DNA from: an uncultured Bacteroidia bacterium
Lineage (GTDB): Bacteria > Bacteroidota > Bacteroidia > Bacteroidales > UBA932
Length of the DNA stretch: 32,728 nt
Assembly: GCA_902779785.1 (NCBI GenBank)
Contig: CACZDC010000047.1
Location: forward strand, 1 to 32,728
Reading direction: 5' to 3'
In this document: piece by piece, positions 16,652 through 23,549 of the stretch
How the letters are laid out: every line of letters begins with the position of its first letter
How positions within the stretch are numbered: position 1 is the first letter of the stretch
The notes under the pieces: generated by a model
Databases searched by the model: none
Seen by the model: the letters and a program-made list of their open reading frames with translations, nothing else
Told to the model about the DNA's origin: nothing
Position numbers and translations under genes: made by a program

Positions 16652-17182
16652 ATGCTTCCGGCCCGGTTCAAATATCATTTTTCAGTTTTTCTCAACGGCC
16701 ATCTGGCCAATCCGCCCTGGTATTCCCGCCTGGAGCGAAGGAGAAAGCGTGGCCGTGCAATCCGTTATGCCGCGGCAAAGTACCTCTCGGCTTATGCCGA
16801 TATGGTGAAGGCTGTTCCCGAGGATGAAGTGCTCAGGGATGAGCCGCGCCGCATCTTTACCCTCTGGATGCAGGGGGAAGACAAGGCTCCGGCCCTTGTA
16901 CGTGCCTGCCTTGAAAGCATCCGTGCCCATTCGGACTGCGAACTTGTGGTGCTGGACGAAAACAGCCTTTCCGACTGGATTTCTCTTCCGCCGTTCATTA
17001 TGGACAAGTGGAAAAGCGGAAAGATGAAGGCTGCGCATTTTGCCGACATCTGCCGTATAGAGCTCCTGTACCGTCACGGGGGAGTATGGATGGACGCTAC
17101 GGATTATCTCCCCGAAAAGCTGCCTGAATGGCTCTGGAAGGAGGATTTCTTTGTCTACCGCAGCGGCAGTACAGTGGCGTGA
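16652..17182 (+). CDS. Capsular polysaccharide synthesis (Caps_synth) transferase, N-terminal fragment, frameshifted
   Basis: A 176-residue fragment of a GT32-like capsule-synthesis transferase. Residues 66-150 show RRIFTLWMQGEDKAPALVRA, a DENSLSDWI turn and the sugar-nucleotide site HFADICRIELLYRHGGVWMD (129-148; Asp148 belongs to the DxD-like site). The frame stops at TGA 17180-17182 just after EDFFVYRSG. The expected continuation (a YW..ED..VDYF block) is found in another frame, from 17151. The domain is therefore broken by a frameshift, with about 15-25 residues probably missing. The ATG at 16652 lies 1 base after the preceding stop. It is unlikely to work alone. Confidence 0.75.
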   Translation: MLPARFKYHFSVFLNGHLANPPWYSRLERRRKRGRAIRYAAAKYLSAYADMVKAVPEDEVLRDEPRRIFTLWMQGEDKAPALVRACLESIRAHSDCELVVLDENSLSDWISLPPFIMDKWKSGKMKAAHFADICRIELLYRHGGVWMDATDYLPEKLPEWLWKEDFFVYRSGSTVA

Positions 17183-18296
17183 GGCGGTATTTTCCTACTG
17201 GGAAAAGGAGGACAAGGCTGTGGATTATTTTGTCCATCAGCTTCTTTTCGGCTATGCCGTGCTGGCCAATCGAAGGGCTGCCAGCCTTTTTGCCGCTATG
17301 CCTCAGCAAAATCAAGATCCGACGCACGTGCTTTGGCACCAGTATGCCGACAAGCCCTATGACGATGCTCTTTTCAGGGAGATTTGCTCCGGAGCACTGT
17401 TCCAGAAGACTGACTACAAGTCTTCTTCCGCCCGTTCTCCGCTTCCGGGAAGTTTCGCCGACCATCTGCTGAGGCCACGGCGCCGGCGCCTTTTCCTCTT
17501 CGCAGCCTTTGATCCTCAGGGAGTTATAAGTGAGACTGCTCTCTACTATCTCAAGGCCTTGAAGCCTTACGGTGACATCCGTTTCGTCTCGGACAATCCG
17601 CTGCCGGAGGCTGAGAAGGCTAAACTGCAGGGGCTTGTCTGCTCGCTTGAAGCCGAGCATCACGGGGAATATGATTTCGGCTCCTACAAACGTGCGTTCA
17701 AGGATGCTCCGCTTCAGGATTACGATGTTGTATATCTTCTGAATGATTCCGTCATAGGCCCGATCGGTGACCTCGGATATTGGTTCGGAGAACTCGAGCG
17801 CAGCGGGGCGGACGCCTTCGGCCTTGCGTGGCATCCTTCCCGGCGCCACGCCCATCTTCAGTCCTGGTTCATAGGACTCGCTCCGTCGGTCTTCCGCAGC
17901 GAATGGTTCCGCTCTTTCCTTGAGGGCGTCGCGCCTGCCGGGAGCAAAGAGGAAATCTGTGAAGTTTATGAGACTGGCTTCTGCAAGCTCCTTTTATTCC
18001 ACAACTGCAGCATCCATTCTCCCTTCTCGCTTAAGGGAAAATCCATCTACGACGCCCCTCTAAGGCTTGTCCGCGAGTCTTTCCCCTTTATAAAGAAGGC
18101 CTCGTTCAAAAGGCACGAAGGCAATATGGGCGCGCAGCTCTCAAGGGTGATGCCGCTTCTTCCGGCCTCTCTTGTCTCGGCCGTCGAGGCCGATTTCGCC
18201 CGTCTGGAGGGCGAGGGCTATCTGAAGTGGCTCCTGAGGCGCAATCCCTTTCTGATGGCCGGACGCTATCTTCGCTATCTTAAAAAGAAAATCTAG
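17151..18296 (+). CDS. Caps_synth C-terminal part fused to RgpF N-terminal-like domain
   Basis: The 381-residue frame opens at a TTG inside the preceding ORF (32-base overlap). Residues about 7-92 are the missing end of the Caps_synth domain (REAVFSYWEKEDKAVDYFVH ... DPTHVLWHQY ... FQKTDYK). Residues about 112-330 match the first half of rhamnan-synthesis protein RgpF: RLFLFAAFDPQGVISETALY, EYDFGSYKRAF, YLLNDSVIGPIGDL, then HLQSWFIGLAPSVF. The intact ancestor was thus a Caps_synth-RgpF fusion. No ATG lies near the start, so translation depends on TTG re-initiation or frameshifting, or the ORF is not translated in full. The RgpF half could be intact. The other RgpF half follows 2 bases downstream. 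Confidence 0.75.
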   Translation: MSTAAAVQWREAVFSYWEKEDKAVDYFVHQLLFGYAVLANRRAASLFAAMPQQNQDPTHVLWHQYADKPYDDALFREICSGALFQKTDYKSSSARSPLPGSFADHLLRPRRRRLFLFAAFDPQGVISETALYYLKALKPYGDIRFVSDNPLPEAEKAKLQGLVCSLEAEHHGEYDFGSYKRAFKDAPLQDYDVVYLLNDSVIGPIGDLGYWFGELERSGADAFGLAWHPSRRHAHLQSWFIGLAPSVFRSEWFRSFLEGVAPAGSKEEICEVYETGFCKLLLFHNCSIHSPFSLKGKSIYDAPLRLVRESFPFIKKASFKRHEGNMGAQLSRVMPLLPASLVSAVEADFARLEGEGYLKWLLRRNPFLMAGRYLRYLKKKI

Positions 18297-18298
18297 AG

Positions 18299-19177
18299 AT
18301 GGGACGCCTGCTTGTTCATTTTCACGTCTATTACGAGGACCAGATTCCCTGGTTCCTGGAAAAGATGGAGAATATCTGCGGCTGCGAATGGGACCTTGCC
18401 GTAAGCTACTCCCATATGGAAGAAGCCTCCCGCGAACGAATCCTTTCGTTTCGCCCGGACGCTATGATGTTTCAGCTCGGGAATATGGGCTACGACCTCT
18501 GGCCGTTTATCCATATTCTGAAAAGCCTGGATATCAGCCGCTACGATTATGTGATGAAACTCCATACGAAGGCCCCGTTCAAAAAGAGGATGAAATGGAG
18601 GAGTGTACCAATCAAGGGGAACGTATGGCGTGACCGGCTCGTAGACGCCCTCTTGGAAAGTCCGGAGACTTTCCGCCGCCTGATTATGCGCTTCGAGCAG
18701 GACCCCTCTGCCGGGCTATTCTGCCAAAGAATCTTCCTTATTACTGCGGAAAGCCCTTTCCCGGAGGATAACGAGGCACTTTCGGAAGAGATGTCACGGA
18801 TAGGCCTGAGTGTGGAGGACAGGCATTTCTGCGCAGGAACTATGTTTCTTGCGCGTATGGCTCCGTTCGGCTTCATAGTCAAGGCTCCGATCGGCGCCGA
18901 AATGTTCAGCTGCGCTTCTGTATCCCACGGCAATGGCTCTCTGGCCCACGTCTATGAGAGAATCCTGTCCTTCGTTGTATCTGCTTGCGGACTGTCCCTT
19001 ATCCCGGTAGATACGGCTGAGCCGCACCGCCGTGAGCGTTTCCTGCTATGGTATCACTATAATGTTTCCCCCTTCTTCGAGGGCATTTTTTCCCTTACAC
19101 GAGATCCTGTGACGCGGGTGAAATATCTGACTCTCTTCAGGATCAGGATTCCTTTGGACAAGGGGAAGAAGCTATAG
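18299..19177 (+). CDS. RgpF C-terminal-like rhamnan synthesis protein
   Basis: A 292-residue protein matching the second half of RgpF: LLVHFHVYYEDQIPWFLEKM, the GNMGYDLWPFIHIL block, YDYVMKLHTKAPFKKRM (HTK site), RHFCAGTMFLARMAPF, and LAHVYERILSF. In streptococcal RgpF, these two halves form one protein that helps add rhamnose side chains; the rml operon in this locus would supply dTDP-rhamnose. It begins 2 bases after the preceding ORF, so co-expression with the N-terminal-like half is expected. It ends in KYLTLFRIRIPLDKG, similar to the end of the opposing gene, which it overlaps by 35 bases tail-to-tail. Confidence 0.8.
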   Translation: MGRLLVHFHVYYEDQIPWFLEKMENICGCEWDLAVSYSHMEEASRERILSFRPDAMMFQLGNMGYDLWPFIHILKSLDISRYDYVMKLHTKAPFKKRMKWRSVPIKGNVWRDRLVDALLESPETFRRLIMRFEQDPSAGLFCQRIFLITAESPFPEDNEALSEEMSRIGLSVEDRHFCAGTMFLARMAPFGFIVKAPIGAEMFSCASVSHGNGSLAHVYERILSFVVSACGLSLIPVDTAEPHRRERFLLWYHYNVSPFFEGIFSLTRDPVTRVKYLTLFRIRIPLDKGKKL

Positions 19178-19210
19178 TAAACTCTATCCCGAACAGTCTC
19201 AGGTATTTCC
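19119..19210. repeat. Imperfect inverted repeat at convergent gene ends
   Basis: Plus-strand 19119-19143 and the reverse complement of 19186-19210 agree at 18 of 25 positions by eye. Both arms encode a related C-terminal motif (KYLTLF on plus, KYLRLFGI on minus). The arms lie around the 35-base overlap of the two opposing genes. It may simply reflect homologous gene ends, or it may form a hairpin in either transcript. Confidence 0.45.
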
Positions 19211-21092
19211 CGTTGCCTCTGGCCGGGTCCCTGTAAATCTCGAACATCCAGTGCATCAGTCGGTTGAAGAAGAAGGCCGCGGTGCTTTTGCTCGGATGGC
19301 CGAAACGCCGAGTGAGATAGCGCCAGCTCTTCTGTATTCCCAGGGATGCGAGGGAACTGTCTCCCGAAAGTGCCTCTGAGGGATTGTAGGGGGTCAGGTT
19401 CGTAAAATACAGAGAATCAGTATGGATATATGGATATCCGTTCTTGGTGGCGAAGTATGAGAAGACTATGTCGTCGCTGGGACAGTTCTCCATCACTTCG
19501 TCATTTATCCAGTCCAGATACTGCCCGAAATAACGTCGTTTCGTCAGAGAAGCGCAGCCGCAGTGGCAAGCCATATGGAAGGCTATTTCCCTGTTGCCGC
19601 TGATGGGGTGATTCGGGTCCTGGCAGTGTATGCGCACGAACTCTTCCAGCATACCGGAGGGATAGATCCAGTCATCGTCTATGTTGACGATGCAGGCCTC
19701 GGGATATTGTTTCAGAGTGGGTATCAGTTTCTTATAGACCTTTGTGTCGGGGACTCGGTTTACTTCTACCTTGTGACTGTCAAGATAGGCCTGGATGTCA
19801 TCAGGTACAATTTCGTTTGTTGCAAGGTTAAGTACTAGCTTGTCCGGTGGAAGGGTCTGGGAGAATATGCTGTCAAGAACCGCCGGGATGTTGCGGATGC
19901 GGGCTTTCCAGGTAGTCAGGCTTACAATAAGCGGCTCACGGTCAATATGTTTCTCAATTATTTTCCTGAAACGGCGGCAGATGCTCTCCGGACTGAAGAT
20001 GTCAAGCAGACGGGCCCGGTCTGAAAAGTCTCTGATCCCTTGCGAGCGCTCCAGGGCCTTGAGAATTTCATCCGCATCGTTGTGGCAGTGAAGGATGGAC
20101 TCGCAGCCGTCCATTATTATGGATACGGGGGAGTTCGCGCCTGAAATGGCAACGACGGGGATTTCGTAGGGCAGATAGCAGATGACCTTGCTAGAGAGGA
20201 AAACATCGTCGGGGATGTCCGCAGCGATGTCTATAAGGCAGTCGGCTATCGCATAATATGAGTCAATCCGGCTTGTCGGCTCCTTGAAAACGATTTTACC
20301 CTTCTCGACAAGATCCTCGGCGAGATGCTTGTAGTCTTCGACGACTTCTCCGACGAAATAAAGAGTCGCATCGGGCTTTTCGCTTAGAAAACGCCTGAAC
20401 GCAGCGATGAGTCCGTCAATTCTCCTCAATCCATAGAGGCTTCCGGCATAGAGGATGTTGAAACCATCGTGCTTTTTAAGGGAAAAATCCGCGGGCAGCG
20501 GCCTGTATGGTGTGAAAAGATAGTCCCACGAACCCTGGAATTCAGGAAGGACCGTCTTCTGATAAGCTGCCATCAGGGGATTGGACAGGATGAAGAGATC
20601 TGCGCAGTTGCAAAGCGGGCGAAGTCCTTCGCTGATTTTACTGTGGAGAACGCTGTCGCCGCCAAGCCAGGGAAGCGGTGAGGGCATTCCGTCCACGCTG
20701 TAGATGAAATATGGCCTCCGGAGTTTCTCACTTATGATTTTTCCGAGATTGAGGGAGGAATAATAACCGTTTGAACAAAGAGTGATTATTGCATCGAAAC
20801 TGTCTGAAAGTATCTCCTTCTTGTATTTCCGGAACGATTTCTCCGCCCAGCGCTGATCTCGGGGATTAGAGCCATACTTGAGCCATTTTTTTTGTGCCTT
20901 GCCCCAATATTCAACCCCTTTATGAAGTTCCAGCAGCCTTAGGTTTTCTGGAATCGAATTCTTGTCGACAGCCTGCGCCAGCAAAGTAATGTCGCTGTAA
21001 GTTGCCAGAGAACGTATCAGCTGTTTGAAGACTATGCCGGGCGCCGTCTCCGCAACGTCCAGGGCTATTATCAGATAATGCTTCTTAGCCAT
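19143..21092 (-). CDS. Bifunctional glycosyltransferase: GT4-like N-terminal, GT2-like C-terminal
   Basis: A 649-residue fusion. Residues about 1-383 form a GT-B (GT4-like) transferase: MAKKHYLIIALDVAETAPGI, NILYAGSLYGLRRIDGLIAA, LYFVGEVVEDYKHL, and a nucleotide-sugar-side block YYAIADCLIDIAADIPDDVF. Residues about 384-640 form a GT-A-like domain: PLIVSLTTWKARIRNIPAVL, the DxD site IVNIDDDWIYPSG (471-475), and a CPSDDIVFSYFATKNGYPY block. Sugar specificities are unknown. An A8 run encodes Gln67-Lys69. The gene is the last of three minus-strand transferases; its start overlaps the upstream stop by 8 bases. It overlaps the convergent RgpF-C gene by 35 bases. Confidence 0.82.
   Translation of the reverse strand: MAKKHYLIIALDVAETAPGIVFKQLIRSLATYSDITLLAQAVDKNSIPENLRLLELHKGVEYWGKAQKKWLKYGSNPRDQRWAEKSFRKYKKEILSDSFDAIITLCSNGYYSSLNLGKIISEKLRRPYFIYSVDGMPSPLPWLGGDSVLHSKISEGLRPLCNCADLFILSNPLMAAYQKTVLPEFQGSWDYLFTPYRPLPADFSLKKHDGFNILYAGSLYGLRRIDGLIAAFRRFLSEKPDATLYFVGEVVEDYKHLAEDLVEKGKIVFKEPTSRIDSYYAIADCLIDIAADIPDDVFLSSKVICYLPYEIPVVAISGANSPVSIIMDGCESILHCHNDADEILKALERSQGIRDFSDRARLLDIFSPESICRRFRKIIEKHIDREPLIVSLTTWKARIRNIPAVLDSIFSQTLPPDKLVLNLATNEIVPDDIQAYLDSHKVEVNRVPDTKVYKKLIPTLKQYPEACIVNIDDDWIYPSGMLEEFVRIHCQDPNHPISGNREIAFHMACHCGCASLTKRRYFGQYLDWINDEVMENCPSDDIVFSYFATKNGYPYIHTDSLYFTNLTPYNPSEALSGDSSLASLGIQKSWRYLTRRFGHPSKSTAAFFFNRLMHWMFEIYRDPARGNGKYLRLFGIEFTIASSPCPKES
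20886..20893. repeat. A8/T8 homopolymer run within a glycosyltransferase gene
   Basis: Eight T on the plus strand (eight A in the minus-strand gene: CAA AAA AAA) near the 5' part of the 649-residue transferase. Such a run is unusual in this GC-rich coding context and is a candidate slippage site. Nothing in the sequence shows that it varies. Confidence 0.55.
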
Positions 21093-22344
21093 TTTTTATA
21101 ATCTCGTTGTAAATGCGGACAAGCGCTTCGCAGTTGCGCCGCCTGTCGTGACGTTCAAGTGCCATCTGGCGCATCTGGGTGTTGTCGAAAGAGTCGGAAG
21201 ATTCGAAGACCCGGCAGATGCAGCGTCCGAGAGCCTTTGTATCGTTGAAGTCATAGAGCAGTCCCATCTGTTCGTTGGGAATGAGCGTTGGAGTGCCGCC
21301 GCGCCTGGATGCGACGCAGGGAACTCCGAGAATCTGGGCCTCGGCCAGAGAGTTGGAACTGTTCTCTATGCTCGATGGGCATACGAAAACATTGGCTTTC
21401 AGGAATTGCTCTTTCATCTCACTTGTTCCCAGCGCTCCGGTGAAAAGGATGTGCTCCGAGAGATGGTATCTCCTTATCATAGAGGCGATTATACGCCCGT
21501 AGTTACTGAGGTGCTTTTTGCGCCCTTCCGTAATCTTGGCTCCGCCGATACAGACAAGCGTATCCGGGTATTTGTCAAGTATTCCCCTCATCGCCTTGAG
21601 TAGCTGATGAAGTCCTTTCAAAGGATACGAACCCTGCGAGATGAATATGCTGTGCCTGCGGCAGTCCTCCCATCTCCAGCAGCCATCGTAGAAGGCATCC
21701 CTGAGGCTTTCGTTGCAGCTATGGTAATCGGCGTCAGGACTGAAACGTAGCGAACAGGCTTTGTCCCACTCTGTCCTGCCTATGAAGTGGCGGACTTGGG
21801 AGAGCAGTCTCTTCTCCACCTCGCCTCGGCTGCGGAAACTATCCTCTTCCTGCAGGATTCCTTTTTTGAACAGCCTTTTATGGCTTAGAATCGTCCATTT
21901 CGAAAGACCGTCGTGATAGTGTTCCGCACATTCGTGGAGGAAGCCCTGAAGAGTCAGGACAGTGGGGATGTCCCCGGCGGCCCTTAGGCAGGACAGGCTG
22001 TGGGCGTATTCGCTGCCGTGGATATCGATTATGTCCGGCTTGACGGAATCTATCAGCGTTCTGAAAACACTGTCGAGTTCCGGCTTGTCTCCATAGAACG
22101 GCTCTCCGGAGCTCTGCAGGCCCGGAAACAGGTGAAAATGGATCCTCTCTCCCTTCAGGTGCCGTATCGAAGTAACCGCGGCGGGACAGGCGACGTGCAG
22201 CTGAGTGTCCTCCCTTGAGGCCAGGGCCTCGGCCGCAGCGACCAGCCAGCCACCCGAAGAAGCCAGGTCCGTTTTCCTGCCTTCCAGAAGAGCCTTAGCT
22301 TCAGGGAATAGAATATTCGCGGTCCAGAGTACTTTCATCGCCAT
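21085..22344 (-). CDS. GT4 family glycosyltransferase
   Basis: A 419-residue GT-B enzyme. It opens with MKVLWTANILFPEA, has a DLASSGGWLVAAAEAL glycine loop, the inter-domain SIFISQGSYPLKGLHQLLKA, and the donor-side block VFVCPSSIENSSNSLAEAQI (the Glu of E-x7-E) followed by LGVPCVASRRGG. It uses a nucleotide sugar and a growing glycan; neither is identified. ATG at 22344 or 22338 are both possible. It lies 3 bases after the preceding transferase stop and overlaps the following gene by 8 bases, so the three genes form one operon. Confidence 0.88.
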   Translation of the reverse strand: MAMKVLWTANILFPEAKALLEGRKTDLASSGGWLVAAAEALASREDTQLHVACPAAVTSIRHLKGERIHFHLFPGLQSSGEPFYGDKPELDSVFRTLIDSVKPDIIDIHGSEYAHSLSCLRAAGDIPTVLTLQGFLHECAEHYHDGLSKWTILSHKRLFKKGILQEEDSFRSRGEVEKRLLSQVRHFIGRTEWDKACSLRFSPDADYHSCNESLRDAFYDGCWRWEDCRRHSIFISQGSYPLKGLHQLLKAMRGILDKYPDTLVCIGGAKITEGRKKHLSNYGRIIASMIRRYHLSEHILFTGALGTSEMKEQFLKANVFVCPSSIENSSNSLAEAQILGVPCVASRRGGTPTLIPNEQMGLLYDFNDTKALGRCICRVFESSDSFDNTQMRQMALERHDRRRNCEALVRIYNEIIKNG

Positions 22345-22347
22345 AAT

Positions 22348-23463
22348 TTATTCACCAAGAATGGATTTTACAAGTCCGGCCCATTTCTCGTCTATCAGTT
22401 CAGGGGCATACTGACGCATTGATTCCCGGGCTTTCCTGCCCATTTCCTTCCTTTCTTCAGGCTTTTCAATCAGTCGGATCATCGCCTGGGCAAATTCCTC
22501 CGGATTGTCGCAGAGATAACCGTTTACCCCGTCTATAATCATTTCATTGACCCCCGAACAGAAGCGGTAGCCTATGGTGGCAAGCCCCATTGACAAGGTC
22601 TCTCCAAGTCCTATGCTGAAGCCCTCCACCCGGGAGGGAAAAACGCTGAAATCATAATCGGACAAGGTCTCCTCGATGCCGCGGGACGATCTTCCCTTCA
22701 GGCATATCTGCTTAGTCAGCCCCTTCCCCCGTATAGCTTCTCCAAGTTCCCGGGCATATTCTTCCGGTTCTATGTCGCCGTAGATGTCAACGCGCCAGTC
22801 CGGATGCTTCTGCTTGACTGCAACCATAGATTCCATAAGCAGATCGACTCCCTTGAGCGAATCGACTCGGGAAAAATAGACTATTCTCTTGTGCTCGCCT
22901 TCATCCTCCGCACGCTCGGGGAACTGTTTGATACCGTTCGCGATTACGTGGACCTCTCCGCTGCGGATGTAATCCGGCAGCAGGGCACGGTAGCTTTCAA
23001 AGAGGACCTGGGAGCAGGTATTGACGTAGAAGGGTTGGAGCTTCTGAGGAAAATCCTCCAGTTGGGAGAAGAGGAAATCCGGCCTGGAATGGAACATTAT
23101 TATCCGCGGAATCTTGTTGAAACGTCGGCTCAGACGCATCTCCAGGCAGTAATGAGGGTAGAAGAATACAATCAGGTCCGGCCTCCATTCACCCACGAAG
23201 CGATTGTAAGCTTTGTCGTAATTCTTTCTTTTGCCGTAGAGGTAGTGGAGATTGACGAAATGTACTCTCTCATCTAGGGACGAGGGTTTGCGCGGGTCCT
23301 CGCTGAAGCAGCTTCCCGTCACTTCATAGCCCAGGTCGGAGAGCAGCCGGCAAAAGTGAAAGAACACCGTGATCGAGCCGCCGGCCGTCGACGCGACGTT
23401 TGCCTGGGCGACTACTAGAATGCGGCGTGGCTTGTTTTTCCGGAATCTGATTGCAAAACACAT
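22348..23463 (-). CDS. GT4 family glycosyltransferase
   Basis: A 371-residue GT-B enzyme: ILVVAQANVASTAGGSITVF (N-terminal glycine loop), a conserved HVIANGIKQFPE, RIVYFSRVDSLKGVDLLMES, and the donor-side E-x7-E block FPSRVEGFSIGLGETLSMGL. The start is set at ATG 23463. The frame can be extended to a TTG at 23484, but that codon lies in the -7 box TATATTTG, which ends 18 bases before ATG 23463. First gene of the minus-strand transferase operon. Confidence 0.88.
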   Translation of the reverse strand: MCFAIRFRKNKPRRILVVAQANVASTAGGSITVFFHFCRLLSDLGYEVTGSCFSEDPRKPSSLDERVHFVNLHYLYGKRKNYDKAYNRFVGEWRPDLIVFFYPHYCLEMRLSRRFNKIPRIIMFHSRPDFLFSQLEDFPQKLQPFYVNTCSQVLFESYRALLPDYIRSGEVHVIANGIKQFPERAEDEGEHKRIVYFSRVDSLKGVDLLMESMVAVKQKHPDWRVDIYGDIEPEEYARELGEAIRGKGLTKQICLKGRSSRGIEETLSDYDFSVFPSRVEGFSIGLGETLSMGLATIGYRFCSGVNEMIIDGVNGYLCDNPEEFAQAMIRLIEKPEERKEMGRKARESMRQYAPELIDEKWAGLVKSILGE

Positions 23464-23481
23464 AGGCAAGTCTTGATAGGA

Positions 23482-23489
23482 CAAATATA
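23482..23489 (-). promoter_or_regulatory. -7 promoter box for the minus-strand GT4 operon
   Basis: TATATTTG on the minus strand (23489 to 23482), exact match to TAnnTTTG, 18 bases before the ATG at 23463. The spacer upstream contains an A8 run (23493-23500, T8 on plus). No clear -33 TTTG. Confidence 0.55.
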
Positions 23490-23492
23490 GCG

Positions 23493-23519
23493 TTTTTTTT
23501 CATCTGACGAGTTTTTTTT
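23493..23519. repeat. Two T8 tracts in the divergent promoter region
   Basis: Eight T at 23493-23500 and eight T at 23512-23519, starting 19 bases apart, between two divergent transferase promoters. Each tract falls in the -33/-7 spacer of one promoter. They may bend DNA or permit slippage. Confidence 0.6.
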
Positions 23520-23520
23520 A

Positions 23521-23528
23521 TATCTTTA
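23521..23528 (+). promoter_or_regulatory. -7-like promoter box for the GT2-GT11 gene
   Basis: TATCTTTA (23521-23528) is one base off TAnnTTTG and lies 21 bases before the ATG at 23550. A T8 tract abuts it upstream. No clear -33 was seen. Confidence 0.4.
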
Positions 23529-23549
23529 CAAAAATTAGAACGACAGGAT

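Noticed and set aside
19143-23549. Invertible segment carrying the minus-strand transferase operon
   Set aside because: No matching inverted repeats at both ends of the block and no recombinase gene were seen; the inverted repeat at 19119-19210 is only local.
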